Both the position numbers and the translations under genes were made by a program. Shown in pieces: positions 1 through 11,924 of a DNA stretch of 64,000 nucleotides (its first letter is position 1; each line of letters opens with the position of its first letter). The stretch is from Aquatica leii (taxonomy: Eukaryota > Arthropoda > Insecta > Coleoptera > Lampyridae). The notes beneath the pieces are model-generated. The model had not been told where the DNA came from and ran no database searches. It saw nothing but the letters and a program-made list of their open reading frames with translations. Where the stretch lies: contig CM069432.1 in the NCBI GenBank assembly GCA_035610365.1, forward strand, positions 275,627,482 to 275,691,481. The letters are read 5' to 3'.

Positions 1-640
1 CTTGCCACAATTGGTCCCACCATCAGATCCATTACGCTCATTAGTTTCTAGGATAGGAAGTGATTCAAACCATTTCTTGGCGAACATTTAAAAGTACAAC
101 AGTTGTTTCCAAATATATTACTTACTAGGAGCGATTTTACCTCTAAAAAATGCACGGATAATCAATTCTTACAAATTTATTTCATAGGCAATTGAGATCC
201 ACGAAAGAAAGACACCCTACAGTAGTCCATTTGGCAATTCATCTAGAAAATGGACGACGAGTGTCTGTCTATTGAGAGTCAGAGCAGCACGGCCACCGGC
301 AACACTCTTTGTGTATCAATTTTTTCTCGTAGTTGGTCAAACAGATGCCTTCGCTCGCCCTTTGATGTATGCAGAAATACCACGTTACTACATGGAACGC
401 ATCATCGAAATCGTTTCTGGCGTCGGAAGCAAGGAACACTAGTTGAAGGACATCCAAATGTGTAGTGTACAAGATGTAGATAGGGAAGTCACTTACAAAC
501 TAATTTATTTGATACTGAGAAATGAACATGAAATGCATTGCAAATGTAAAATGTTACACTGTTGTAAAACGTACCACACAAACGCATTTTTGGTTGTGTC
601 TCCACACACGCCGGAGTTACCATACATAGCTTCCCCAAAT
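1..640. other. no recognisable gene
   Basis: Only short frames are open here and none resembles a known family. The stretch lies just 3' of the minus-strand gypsy integrase tail, so it could hold the end of that element and its LTR, but there is no second LTR copy in the window to compare. Confidence 0.4.
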
Positions 641-649
641 GTTTAAGTA

Positions 650-1075
650 TATAGGAAATTTGATCTTCCGTCCAGTTCTAGTAGTGTGGGTGGTGTCTTG
701 GTTTAGGAGAAGTTGGCGTGTTGGTATTGTAGGCTCAGCAAAAGCTTCTGTGTTGATGTCTGCAGACAATGGAACGAGTGATCATGAATTTTTGATAGAA
801 CGCAGGTTTAGGTCGATCAGTGCCCATTGACTTTGCATTCATTTATGGACAATTTGAAAAATTGTGGTTTTGTGAGAGATGTCTTGGCTTTGTCGATACG
901 GACAAATGCATGTGTGGGTATGCCAAGATCTCGTTGTACAAATAACTGATCAATGTGATGTACTGGCCAGTGGGTCTGAGTTGGATTCATCAATTCATTA
1001 ATTTTTTTACAAATTCATCTTGTGCTTGTTGTTTCTGTTGGAGATGAAAACTCTCCAGGAAGAAGACAAGTACAT
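650..1075 (-). pseudogene. gypsy integrase C-terminal remnant
   Basis: Read on the minus strand in shifting frames, this encodes the end of a Ty3/gypsy integrase. Around 850-980 there is a segment reading FVQRDLGIPTHAFVRID, matching the conserved 'F.H.DL..CTHVFVR.D' stretch at the start of the C-terminal chromatin-binding module. Further on, a SVDRLKPA-type segment occurs at about 790-825. Several stops and frameshifts break it. The catalytic core is absent, and the fragment abuts the RT connection fragment at 1089, so RNase H and most of integrase have been deleted. Family assignment is firm; the Mag-like clade is a guess from the wording of these motifs. Confidence 0.72.
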
Positions 1076-1088
1076 CAGAAACGTTAAC

Positions 1089-1800
1089 TCAGCTATAAAA
1101 GCGTTTAAATCTTTTTTGTAGGCTAGCACATCTGGCTAGCTGATTTTTACATTCATCAAATGCTTTGATTGTTTTATCATTTAATATAATGGGTGTTTTG
1201 TCATTCTTCTTGTGGCTATGGATCAGGTATATTAATTTGCTTTGGAGATGCACAGCGTGTGGCAAAAAACATCTATAAAATTTCAGCGATGCGACAAAAA
1301 TTTGTAGTTCTTTGGCTGTTTTCGGCAAACCAAAAGTAGTAACGGTTTGAAGCTTTAAATGTATTGGTTTTTAAATCTATGCGGCCTGATGTGTTCCAAA
1401 AACTGATTACAGGTTTACCAGAATTCAATTTTTAATTTTGAAGACTAGGTTATTGTCAAGATAACAGTTTAAAAACAACGCGAAGAACAAAGCACAAAAT
1501 CGGGCTCCAAAAAATATAATATTTACCAGGCGTTGCATCGTTTAGGCAGCATTAAATAGTCCAAAAGGCATGGTAACGTACTCGAAGAGTCCAAACGGAT
1601 GCTTAATTACTAGCGGTTTTTCTTGTATGTCATCAGGGTCAATCTCAAGACTCTGATGGAATCCCACGTTTGAGGTCCATGGATGAAAATATAGTTTTTT
1701 CGTGTACACTGTAGAGATGAAAAAGCAGTGGATACCTACCTTTTACTGTTTTTGTGTTTCAAAATCAGCAATCACCGCAGATTCGCTATGTACCCATCTT
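1089..1800 (-). pseudogene. gypsy reverse transcriptase remnant
   Basis: The minus-strand frame at 1089-1328 begins MPKTAKELQIFVASLKFYR, the connection region of gypsy Pol just after the RT palm (compare P.T.KELR.FLG..NFYRRFLP). Upstream on the same strand, 1395-1625 translates in pieces to PFGLFEYVTMPFGLFNAA and then a degraded catalytic box reading YLDN in place of YIDD. RT would copy element RNA inside virus-like particles, but this copy cannot: the reading frame is shifted and a catalytic aspartate appears lost. It sits between the protease/linker part at 1804-2280 and the integrase tail, in normal Pol order. Confidence 0.8.
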
Positions 1801-1803
1801 TTT

Positions 1804-3080
1804 CTACGGACAATGAATTGTGATAGACCATGATGACTTGGGTTGGTCGGACGATTCCTTTCTCATCCCAGTATTCAAACTCTGTTTTGGGTTCAGACAG
1901 CTTCTCTGCGGATAAAGTTGACTTGCTTTAGCATTCACTGGCGACCCGTATGTTGAGAGAGATGAAATGTATTGCCTTTTGAGTTGACTAAGTACGTTAT
2001 CACTCGGGTTGATAACATTCGGCAATGTAGCCTCAAGTTGAGTACATTTGTCGATAAGTTTTCTACTTTTGACGTCCACGAGTAGATTGCACTGCAAACA
2101 TCGGCTACGATGAAGGTCTAGAGGAATTCCTACGCCGTGGGTTAAGTAAACGACTTAGACGTTGTTTTGCCCGTATGTATGGATTATTGAGTCGTTAGCT
2201 TAATATATAATTTTCGCTGCGTGACTGTTGGAAAGGTTGGTGTTTGGGATCATGCTGAGTTGTGCGCCAGTGTCAACTATAAAGATCCAACCACTAGCGC
2301 GTTATCGTAGATTGATAAACCGTTTTCGCTAATTAAAGTACTGGTTCTCATGCATAGTGATTTGAATTGCACCTGAATGTTGGACGGTGTTGATTCAGAG
2401 TTACTTAATGTTTTTGGTTTGCAATTAGGGAAGCAACGCTTATTCTTATGTCGCCCCTTTCCATCGCAATTTGATGTGTCGTCGACATTACTGATAGGAT
2501 GGCGTATGACCATATGACTCAGAACGACTTCGGCGGTAGCCATTGTGGTTTATATTTAGTAAGCGGTGGCCACACTAGGTTTTTAGTTTTTACAGCGTTA
2601 CTTGCTTAGTCAGGTCATCAAGTTCTTGACATTACAAAAATTATTATTGAATATTGCATTGATGTTGGTATCAGTTGACTCTAGATTTTTGCAAATTTTG
2701 TCTGTTTTTGTTCCGGGGAAGTTGTTCGCGACTCATTGTTGGAGTATTAGGAGTCGATAATTGACTGCCAACAAAGGTACGCGTGTGATGCGAGGGTGTC
2801 AAGGAAAGTATTGCAGAAAGATATCATTTTCCATTGTTTACGGTTATTCATAATTGCACTTTGGAGATAAGTTTACGCATACGGGTTGTTTCCGATTCAA
2901 CATAAGCGCGGATGACGGAACGCTTTCAGGTTTTCATACTTGTTGGCTACCATGCGGGATTTTCACAGCAGAACGATGACCAATGAGCTTCTATCAACAT
3001 CTATAGCCATAAGTAAAAGGTGTAAATTTGTTTCTCGTCATCACAGTCTTTGATTAGCAGGAATCTAAGCTTCAGTTTGG
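1804..3080 (-). pseudogene. gypsy gag tail, protease and linker remnant
   Basis: Three pieces lie in order on the minus strand. A cysteine-bearing segment at about 2440-2490 (RHKNKRCFPNC) looks like the C-terminal gag motif of Mag-like gypsy elements. The aspartic protease active site reads FIVDTGAQLSMIP at about 2240-2280, in a frame different from the gag piece. Then LLVDVKSRKLID at about 2060-2095 is the linker between protease and RT. Stops and frameshifts separate them. The part from 2600 to 3080 is assigned to gag only by position. Together with the two downstream fragments this is one old, internally deleted gypsy copy. Confidence 0.65.
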
Positions 3081-3339
3081 CAAAAATAATGTTCAAGTAT
3101 GTACTTTTCTGACAGTAGGTGGAACATTGATTCTAGACCATGGATTAAAAGTTAATAAATAATGCTGGACCATTCAATAGTAACTGGTTGTTGAATTTGT
3201 GTAATATCTGTCGGTGTTGAGCGTTGTTGGGTAGTAACACAATGGTATAATGACGGATGTAGCTGTAACAGGATTCATGGTTCCATAGGTGATACCTATA
3301 CTACTACTCTAAGTCAAATTGTTTTTGATTTGTTGTTCG

Positions 3340-4747
3340 CCTTGTACATTCATTGCCATCAATGGTGATGCAGAGTGTTGTGTGTTTGGAGTTTGGTTTG
3401 TATACAGTGCACTAGTTGTATTAGCACGTTGGCGTGTAGTGCACATTGCTTTGCTATTACTATATCAACATCGTTTACGTCAAATCCGGGAAATATTTGT
3501 AGGTGAAATACAGTACGATATCGAAACATTAGCTGAGAAAACAGTTTGTACAAATGTTTCCGGCATTTGAATCCAATAATAAAGGATTGCGTACGATTCT
3601 TTGATAGAAGCTTATAAACAACGGAGCTGGTAAGAATTTACTTCCTCAATGCTGCCGGAGGCAATGGAAAAACGTTCCTAATTTGATTGCTTTATGGCGA
3701 GGATTAGATCGCAAAATGAAGTTGCCCTAACATCAGCTTCATTTGAAATAGCTAGTAAAAAGCGGACAAACTGCACATTGAAATTGCCGCTTAACAAAAC
3801 AATAACAAAGCACCAGCTTGCAACATCGGCAAAAAAACAGCGCAATGGCAAAGATTCTGCAGGTATGAAAATTCTGATCGTTTGGGGATGAATGCATCGA
3901 TGGCCTACAAGAGGTCACTGAAGGCACTGGACAGAACGTTTGAGAAAGATCTTTTTGTGACAAATCCAAAATTTTTTTACAGAGCCATGATTCTGCTTGT
4001 CCGGTAATTTTCGTCAGACTTCCACTTCTATCCCCTGTAAACGCGTACCTAAAATCCATCAAATTTGTGGAGGCGGCATGGGAAGACACTCCAACTGGGA
4101 CCAACTAACATGCGAGTATTTTTGTAACAAGATGAAAGTACAAATGTGTTTTCTTTTCAAAACAGTTGTTAGACAGTGGAAAGTTCTTGGAAGCCTGCAC
4201 GATTAACACCTCCTCCGGATTTATCACAGTACCGATAGACTTCTATCAGTTCTTCACAGAATCGAAAAGAAAAACTTATTCAGTGTGTTTTTCCAGAACA
4301 TAGCGCAACACTTCAAAAACCATAATTGGCTGAGTAAACAAGCAATATCCGCAGCGAAAATTTCATAGATGTCAATGATCTCAATGCGACCATTCAGAAT
4401 TTTCTTCTGAGAATGAGTTATTTTGTCTTGGATTCCGCGTATACCGATGATTCCAAATGGATTTGTTATTCGATTTTTAACGGCTTGCAATTCTTCGTGC
4501 GTCTGCAGCGTTTTGCGATGACCATAAATAAATCAAGCAAGGCTAGTCGAATTTGAAGTTTGCGAATTAACTGGAGTTTTTGTTTCAAGCGCATGGACCA
4601 ACTATATAGTCCATGCTTCGCGAATTAGCGCCTCGGAAAACGTTATCTTTATCTAAGTTTTCATTAATAACCAAAAGAAATTGTAATATCTATCGTCAGT
4701 ATTATTGATCTGAATGAAGTAAAACGAAGTTCCACCGGGTCATCTAG
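3340..4747 (+). pseudogene. Helitron helicase (Pif1-like) remnant
   Basis: Translated in shifting frames, this follows the Helitron Rep-helicase C-terminal domain. In order I see: a Walker A region around 3635-3680 that has lost its pattern; RIRSQNEVALTSASFEIAS then KLPLN near 3700-3795; SGNFRQTSTSIP at about 3997-4035 (helicase motif GDFRQ..P, with D changed to N); NIAQHFKNHNWLSKQAISAAK near 4300-4360; IPRIPMIP at about 4435-4455; and a tail matching the final helicase motifs to about 4660. The gene has many stops. It ends close to ACCGGGTCATCTAG followed by T (4734-4747), which fits the CTRR-T end of Helitrons. The Rep (HUH) domain is not recognisable. Confidence 0.78.
4743..4747 (+). other. 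Helitron 3' terminus (CTAG-T)
   Basis: CTAG at 4743-4746 followed by T at 4747, about 80 bases after the last recognisable helicase codons. Helitrons end in CTRR and insert between A and T. The preceding GAAGTTCCACCGGGT resembles insect Helitron 3' ends, but no clear terminal hairpin survives. Confidence 0.5.
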
Positions 4748-5530
4748 TAGAATATATAAAAACTTCATTAATATAAAATAATTTAAAAGGCAATACACTC
4801 GAGGAATATTTTGCTTTTCATCAATAAATAAAACTAAAAGAAATTAATTAGCAAAGAAGTTTCACTTTTTCCATCAGTTTATGTGGGTGAGGCACCCTCG
4901 ATTTTTTTTTAAATTCCATATCTCACTTACTTTTTTGTTTTTAAATACTTGTAAAACTTATGTTTTTAACTTAGGACACAAAAATAAAACTAAGTAAACT
5001 ATGTCACTAACTTGGGTATGACAAAAATTATTTTAATTATTATAGCTGCCATTAACGTTAGCTTTCACTAAAAATAAACAAGGAGTTTTGGCTAATATAG
5101 AAAAGAACTGGGTGTTTAACACAGTACTTAATGCAGACAGTCTATTTGAAACATAGTCTAGATTACATAATGCACTGAAATAAACAACAATTAATTTTCT
5201 TTTAATTGCAATACTACAACTTTTAGTAATAAACAATTTATTTACACGCAATTGAGTAAATTTAGTAATCTCAAGTCTTAACCAATACCAATGATAAATT
5301 GATATTTAATAGTAAAACATTTATTCAAAGAAAAGTGGGAACTATTATTTTTAGAAAAAAATACCGCATCTCATCCATACTTTTTGTTTACAATTTTTCG
5401 TTTCTGAGAACCAAAAAATGGAAGAAATAAAAATTATATTTAAAAAATCTGGAATACCATGGAATTATAAAAACAATTGTTACGCTGGTTTCGTGTAACA
5501 AAAAGGTAAGCGACGGCTAACACCGTTGTT
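4748..5530. other. AT-rich, no gene seen
   Basis: Strongly AT-rich sequence after the Helitron end. The one open frame, on the minus strand at 5033-5251, resembles no known family. I see no repeats with other parts of the window. Confidence 0.4.
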
Positions 5531-6113
5531 CTTGGAGATGGGGTTGCGGCTTCGTGATGATCAATTATAAACTAAATCTAAAAACGCCAAAACGATGAAA
5601 GACTAAATTACGGAGACTCTGTTTAAATCTACCCGCAGCTGAAGAACAAATAACACGATAGAAGTGATAAGACAGAATATATATTATATATATTTACTTT
5701 ACCACAGACCGTAGTTAAAGTGGACGAAGAAGAAGGTACATAAGTATAGTTATATAAATTTGTAAAACACTAGCATGGGTCGGTACCACAGACAAAATAT
5801 AAGTTATGCTCTCAACTGGGCAACACGTCGTACAGGAAAGTGACCTAATCGGTCTAACTTTTTACATTTAAAAAGGAACTTAGAGACTTAACTCGCACTG
5901 CAAAGACTTTGGACGTACAAAATGATGATAATTAATTGTGTTAACAACCTAACGTGTACGTACGATCATTCTAACAATCGACATGACCAACACCGCTAAA
6001 CGGAGGTCTGTGTTGCACAAATGTTATCGGAAAAAAATGAAATCGTGTTTGTAAAATTTGACGTTGACGTGTAGAGGAAAAATTTTATACTAGACAAATT
6101 TTAACATAACACA
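5530..6113. repeat. dispersed LTR-like repeat, copy 1
   Basis: About 5565-5790 aligns by eye with 55330-55560 (shared stretches such as AACAAATAACACGA, ACAGAATATATAT, ATAAGTATAGTT). The far ends agree too: TTTTAACATAACA at about 6101-6113 here and again near 56430. In copy 2 this end is followed by a C-run (a polypurine tract on the other strand), so the repeat may be a solo LTR in minus orientation. No target duplication was found. Confidence 0.4.
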
Positions 6114-6880
6114 GTGAGTGTTTATTTACGTACCATGTCATTTCAAGATGCAAGAAAAAGAAGAAATGATACAGTGTACAATAGATGCCATCTCAAGGCA
6201 ACAGAAAATATTGAACTTACTCCGGTTTCAAGAACAGTTACATAGCTGAGAGCATTGTATGGAAGACCAAAGACTTTTTCAATAAAATTTCAAGGTCATC
6301 ACACTTTTGACCCGCATAGCACAAAACCTACCACCGCCTTTTTATTACAACTCTTTCCTTAAAATGCAAAAGATAAAACTGGACTGAGCTTGACCACCTC
6401 CACAACCTGACCTCAATAATCCCACTTCTTTGGAACCGTCAGCTTACCACCTTTCGTTTAACATTATTTGGAAATTTCTCCTATTGTCGGCTATTATAAT
6501 TAGGTTGCCTTCTTAGGCTAAGCTTCTGATATTAGTTTCCCCAAACCCATATCCTACCTCTCCCACAGGTCATTCAAAAATAGAAAAGAGACGAGCTTGA
6601 AATGCATTCTTATCTGACTTCCATCTCCGTCGCAACCCACGCACAGTGTCCAAGAAACTTATGGAGACTTCCATACTTGTAGAGAAGCGCGCCGGGTACA
6701 ACAATATCGAATCCAAGAAAAACATCGATAAATCCGGCTGCGATCCAACTTAATATCAACCCAAACCTGTCACAACAAACAAATCAGCAACGTTAAAGAA
6801 TCCTTTTCTGTACGCAGCCTGGAACACTGCGAGAATATTTCCTTTCCCTACCGACACACTCAAGCGCCCCAGTAAAAGCC
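6114..6880. other. no recognisable gene
   Basis: Somewhat less AT-rich than its neighbours. I recognise no protein family in any frame and no repeat shared with the rest of the window. Confidence 0.35.
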
Positions 6881-6884
6881 CAGT

Positions 6885-7160
6885 GTATAATTATAACACC
6901 ACATCCATGAATGATATCTCTCGATAATTTGTTTGCATCCAGTTTTTGGAAAGAGAGAGTAAACAATTGATTTTCTTAAGTAATTTGGAAACAACAGCAC
7001 AGAATTTCTTCTTTAAAATTGGGAAGCTTCTACAGTTGATACAATTTATCCAATAGGAAGTTGTTTTGAAGCACACAGTGAATCACAGTCTCGGGTTTTG
7101 CTTCTTCATCGACGACATGTTTTGGAGGCACTAATTTGTTAAATTTCTTAAAATGATTTC
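6885..7160 (-). pseudogene. inverted partial Penelope-like copy
   Basis: The minus strand at about 7037-7070 repeats, in inverted form, the segment at about 7183-7218 of the plus-strand PLE (both contain CAAAACAACTTCCTATT). Its broken translation resembles the PLE N-terminal region. This is a head-to-head partial duplicate at the 5' side of the PLE that follows. Such inverted partial copies are known for Penelope elements. Confidence 0.5.
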
Positions 7161-7935
7161 AGGTTTTATCTCTATATTTGCCTCAAAACAACTTCCTATT
7201 AAAGAAATTGTATCAGCTGTAAAACCTTCCAATCCAGTTCCCAATCTTTTTGCAGAAGAAATCCGCTTTGGAACTACAAGCTGACAAGGGAATGCCACGG
7301 TTATTAGGAATCGATTAGATTATGATAACAAGGTCTACATCTTTATCACATTCAGTTTAGCAAAAACCGACCTGCACGCAGATATTGCCCTTTTCAGAAA
7401 TTATCAGTGGTGAATTCTTTAGTATGCAGAGCTGTTTCCTTAAGTCAACCCCAAAAAGTTTCAAAAACAGTTGAATCATCTAACCAAGGTGTTAGTCGCA
7501 AACGATTACAATAAAAAAGTATTACGCAAAGTTTATGTGTGCCAAACCAAGAGGAGCAGCGGAATTTATGCCTGAACCAGTGTCTATCGCGTATCCACCA
7601 TATGTCAAAAGTTACTCGGTTTTCTACATTTTCTAAAGTGGGTCAACTCTTAAATCCGGTGAAGAAACGTTATTCCTTTCCAATCTGAAGGTGTTCATAG
7701 CATTTCTTGCTTTTGTGGTCGTGCATCCATAAAAAAAACGGGCAGAAGCGTGAGAATTCGTATTAAAATAGCATCAAAGATAAAGTCGTCTTAAACAATC
7801 TTTGAAGTCAGCGGTGCTGGAACACGTACTAGAAATGGGTCATTAGATTATGTTTGAAAACACTAAAATTTTGGCGAATATTTTTTGTTACTATCAGCGA
7901 AACATTAGAGAATCCATTGAAATATTTAAAAAATG
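7160..7935 (+). pseudogene. Penelope-like RT/GIY-YIG endonuclease remnant (5' part)
   Basis: Penelope-like elements encode an RT fused to a GIY-YIG endonuclease. In shifting plus-strand frames I see an N-terminal segment KQLPIKEIVSAVK, then the GNATVI..RLDYDNKVY motif at about 7290-7345, then sequences typical of the end of RT, then a GIY-YIG-like region around 7690-7830 (SCFCGR..., TGRSVRIRIK) and LEMGH...MFENTKILA. The RT palm is deleted. The reading is cut at 7936 by the TTAA of a piggyBac element and resumes after 13653 with NRDF.F...WKPVL, the usual end of the PLE protein, which shows where piggyBac landed. Confidence 0.72.
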
Positions 7936-8139
7936 TTAACCCTTTCGTGAGTCGTGGGAACTATGTTTCCCACCAAATTTAGATTGGTGCCAGACTCCAA
8001 CGCAACTTAATATTACTGCAATTTTGTGCTGCACTCTATGGGTGGGATACCAGAACTTGTCAAAGAATTTTGGTTGTCAGCTATCTGTAATACACTTTTG
8101 ATATTCTATATCTCAGGGCAACAACTGTCGTTTGACTGT

Positions 8140-9366
8140 CCATTTTTATTGTAACGTGAGAAACACCAGAAAACTGTTAAGTGCCTAACGCCCGTTAACG
8201 GTCAAGGCCGCAATGGCCTATAGCACGGTCTCTACGGAGGTCGCCCTTGTTATAAGCAATTTACTGCCGCTTGACTTGTTTTTGCAGGAAACGACTGACG
8301 TTCAAAGCAATCGGAGAAAAGTCCCGGACGATAAAACATGCGCCGGAATCGACAACGTCGGTTACCGGGGGCGTCTGGTCAAAATGAGAGACGACACCTT
8401 CGAAATGGGTCACCCAGCGAGTCTGGCGAACTTCCAAATCTAATTGGGAGAAGAAGGAACGCCGCCGTGGCGTTATTACACCGATGGTTCGATGTTCGAC
8501 GACGGGAACGCTGGAGCAGCGTTCGTGCTGTTTTTCAACGAAGAAGTCACTGCAAAGAAAATGAGGCTTGTCGAGGGCTGCAACAATTTTCAGAACAAGC
8601 TGGTCGGCATCCGGGGAGCGTTGCACCACGTGATCAAGATGGAAAATCTTCACAGGTTCGGGAACCGTGCTAGAGGCACTGGCTAGTACAAAAACGCCAA
8701 CCGACCTACTTTTCTTTCAGGCTCAACGACTCAGTGAAAGCGCGAAAAATGTAACAAGGCTGGAATTCCGCTGGACCAAGGCCCACGTTGGGACGGCGGG
8801 TAACGAGCGAGCCGATGCGTTAGCAAAAGAAGCAGCCCGGAGTCACAAATATCGACGTGGATTACGACCGCATAACGTTGTCGGCGGTGAAAAGACGTGT
8901 ACACGAATTAACCTTCCGGAAATGGAATGCAAGATGGGAAAACGCCGAAACTGGAAGACGGGCCTTTCGGTTTATTCCCTCTATAGTAACAAGACGCGGA
9001 ATACCGGTAAAACTTGACCGCTTCACGGTGCAGATCGTCACCGGGCATCGAAATTTTAAAGCGCACCTAAACGAGATGCGTAGATCAGAAACGGTCAAAT
9101 ACGAGTGCGGTAGAAAAGATGACGTCGAACACGTCTTGTTTGATGGTTGCTTTAATCAAGGCGAACCCTGTGTAGCGAATGCCAGGTTAGCAAGCGTCGT
9201 ACTAGCCTGGCCCACGAACGACTTAGAAGTGACGATCGTCGCGAATAACGGCGAGTGGTGGAACGAATTAACTCGATTCGCGAACTCTTTAGACCGTCTA
9301 AAACCAGACACGGCGGAGTTGATTCGCGAAAGAAAATTGGAAAGACGCAGAATAGTTGTACGCTAA
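8140..9366 (+). pseudogene. non-LTR retrotransposon 3' end with RNase H domain
   Basis: The 3' end of an APE-type non-LTR ORF2, truncated at its 5' side. First comes AYSTVSTEVALVISNLLPLDLF (8213-8280), the 'Y.TVSTEA..V.....P..L' motif after the RT thumb. Then an RNase H domain: YTDGS at about 8476-8490 and the final box RWTKAHVGTAGNERADALAKEAA at about 8770-8840. The terminal domain follows in another frame at 8857-9366, with EVKYECGRKDDVEHVLF-like residues where related elements have a C-x-C...H...C finger; the first cysteine is Y here. At least three frame changes break it. It lies inside piggyBac 1. Clade is LOA/R1/I-like, unresolved. Confidence 0.8.
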
Positions 9367-11924
9367 GAAAACTGTATGAAGTCGTTTGCAGGAAGCCCAG
9401 TTGGATGAAAGATGACAAACCACGGCACAACAACAGGGAGGATACGAACGCCTAGTGCGATAGTTTAGTAAGTGTTTTAAACGCGATATTGCGAGGAAAA
9501 GGTAAAAGCTATGCTGCTCGAAAATGAATCTAGAGTGCTTTGTAGACATCGTAAAGTAACCCACGCGCACGGTAACGAGTAGTTCGAACTAAGTCACAAG
9601 TCAACTGGACGAGATCGGTATTCACTGCTCTGTTAAACATTAAACGCGGGAATGAACAAATAAACGACCGAGTATACAAACATTTTATTATTTAAGTTTT
9701 AGAACTGTATCGAAAGGCAGACGATAATTTGACTCTGATAACCACCTAGGATTTCAATTTAGAATTGTAATGCTGCATGAATGTTTTATGTTTAGCTGTA
9801 ATTGATTTATAAATTTCTGTCTTGTCAAAATTTGTATGTAATTGCCGCCTGGAGCGAGCATCGATAGTTACGCTAAACGCACGGTTCCAATTACCCGCAA
9901 AATTTCATCTGTACCAAAAATCGTAATATCATCACCTGAAAATACTTTTTCCATTTGGCATTTCAATTTTAGTTCGGATATCAAAAGCGACATCGCGAGA
10001 TCCTGTTTAGCATAGCCGCAAACCGGAGAAGCGAAAAGAGCGCTGTTTCGAAAGAGGTCGTCGTTCAACGCACCTTCTACGAGCGCCTCTCGAAGCCAAT
10101 ACCGCAAGCATAGTTAAGCCTAGCATGTAACTGTCTAGGCTCCGACATTGAGGTTATAAACTGCAAATTGTAATCCGACGGTTTCCCAAAGGATAGGTTA
10201 AGCATTTTGTTTATATGAATTTAGTTATAATGCATGCAAAGACTGTAACGACTATTTTTGGTTTTTTATTCTTTATTTCATCTGATGGATAGGCAACTTT
10301 ACCATCACCCGCGAGATATCCGACCTCGAATAATATTCTTCGACTTTATGCACGCAGAGGGCGCAATAGTAGTTGACCTTCTAGGGACGGGGTCCCCGGT
10401 CAAGTTTCTCTTTACGGGTTTTGTTATGGATGTTGCGGAAACGGACTGAAATATCTAATAAATCTGCTCGAATGTCGCATTCGTAGAGCGACGTAGCTAA
10501 ATATTTCCTAACCAAAGTCATAGAGTAGCTTTCTTTCTTCTCATGGATTAACGGAGTCGTTAGTTTGCTTATGGATTAACAAAAGCGCAATTTATTTTGT
10601 GTGGTGTAATTCTACTGATGGCGGAGGATCAGTTGGAAGTAGTGCCACGTGCGAATGGGTATTCCTTAGGTAGTTTCTGGCCGAAAAAAGGTATTTATGT
10701 ATAATATAACTTTCCGCGGGCATAATCAATTGGGAAATACAGCAGCACCTCGACCCTCGTCTGGTCAAGCACTTCGGAGTTACCGACAATGGATCGCGCT
10801 AGGATGCGTTGTGTCAAAATTTAAAACAACGTTACAATTTTAATTAAAATGAATTAAGGATTGATTATGTAATATCTGTGTATTTGCTAAATTTATTGTT
10901 TCTTTAATACTTCAAGCCTAATCAATGTAAATTTTGTTTAATCACTATAAATGTCAAAACTTTAATCATTAATGTACGGAAATGTAACTATCAGAGATTT
11001 GGAAGTACGCGTCGGATTGTGATTCTGTCGTAAAATGAATTTTGACTAATGACACTGGTCGTAAGCTTGACGTCAAGATCTATGTGCTGTTTTAAAATTT
11101 CACTTGCGGAATCGTATTTTAGACCTGCTTTAGCACTGTGATTTATTTCTTTTGTTATCATGTATATGTAAGTTGTACCAGTGGCGTAACAGTCGATACT
11201 CATCTTTTGTCTTTGATGAAATTGCTTCTAATAAATAATTGTTATTAATTCTGAGTATCTTTGATTTGGGAATGTACTTTGGGGACCTCGGGTCTAGGAT
11301 CTCTTTTCTGCTGCCTAGACATTCTCCGTGATATTAAATTGCGAGAAAAGGTGGCGCAATCGGGATTTTAGCTTACCTAAGAATATTCTTTTTTTCTTCG
11401 ATCTTTAACCTACGACCATCTGCGGTGAGGCTAGCCGAAAGGTAAGCGAAACATCTAAGTATAACAAATTCTTTTTTCTTTTTCTCCACCTCCCCATCAA
11501 GAACGTGGCAAGACTTTAGATTTGTATATAAATAGGTTAATTGATATGTGTAATGTCGATTCGGGAAAAGGTGTAATGCCGAAGGCGGTGCACTGCTCCG
11601 CAATCTGACGATTGTGGGAAATAAAATTGTATGTCTATTTTTATGCTAATTTATATAAAACAATCAGTTGTGTGACTGTTGTGCTACTGGATGTAAGTAA
11701 ATAAGGATTTATACTAGTTATACCTGTCTGTTATCGTCTTCGCATTATATTGATTATATAATTTATGTCATTTGTGTGACGATAATCTTGCAGAAACTGT
11801 AGTTTGAAATGGGGGGAAGCCTGTTTTAGCACTGGGCTCTATACTTGAACCTATTTTTGTTGACCTTGTACAATTTGTCTATTATTTTTGTAGGTTTACA
11901 TAGAATTTGAACTACATAGTTCAT
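9367..11924. other. unassigned interior of piggyBac 1
   Basis: Follows the non-LTR stop codon and precedes the piggyBac transposase. Part should be the 3' UTR of the non-LTR insert and part piggyBac leader, but I cannot find a poly(A) tail or target duplication to place the border. The 9.4-10.8 kb part is visibly richer in G+C than 10.8-11.9 kb. The minus-strand frame at 9868-10107 (79 codons) matches nothing I know. Confidence 0.4.

Noticed and set aside
3319-3570. 83-codon plus-strand frame as a separate gene
   Set aside because: It runs into the Helitron helicase region and has no recognisable domain; most likely decayed Helitron sequence.
8261-8653. 130-codon minus-strand frame
   Set aside because: Shadow of the plus-strand non-LTR RNase H reading, which has clear family motifs.
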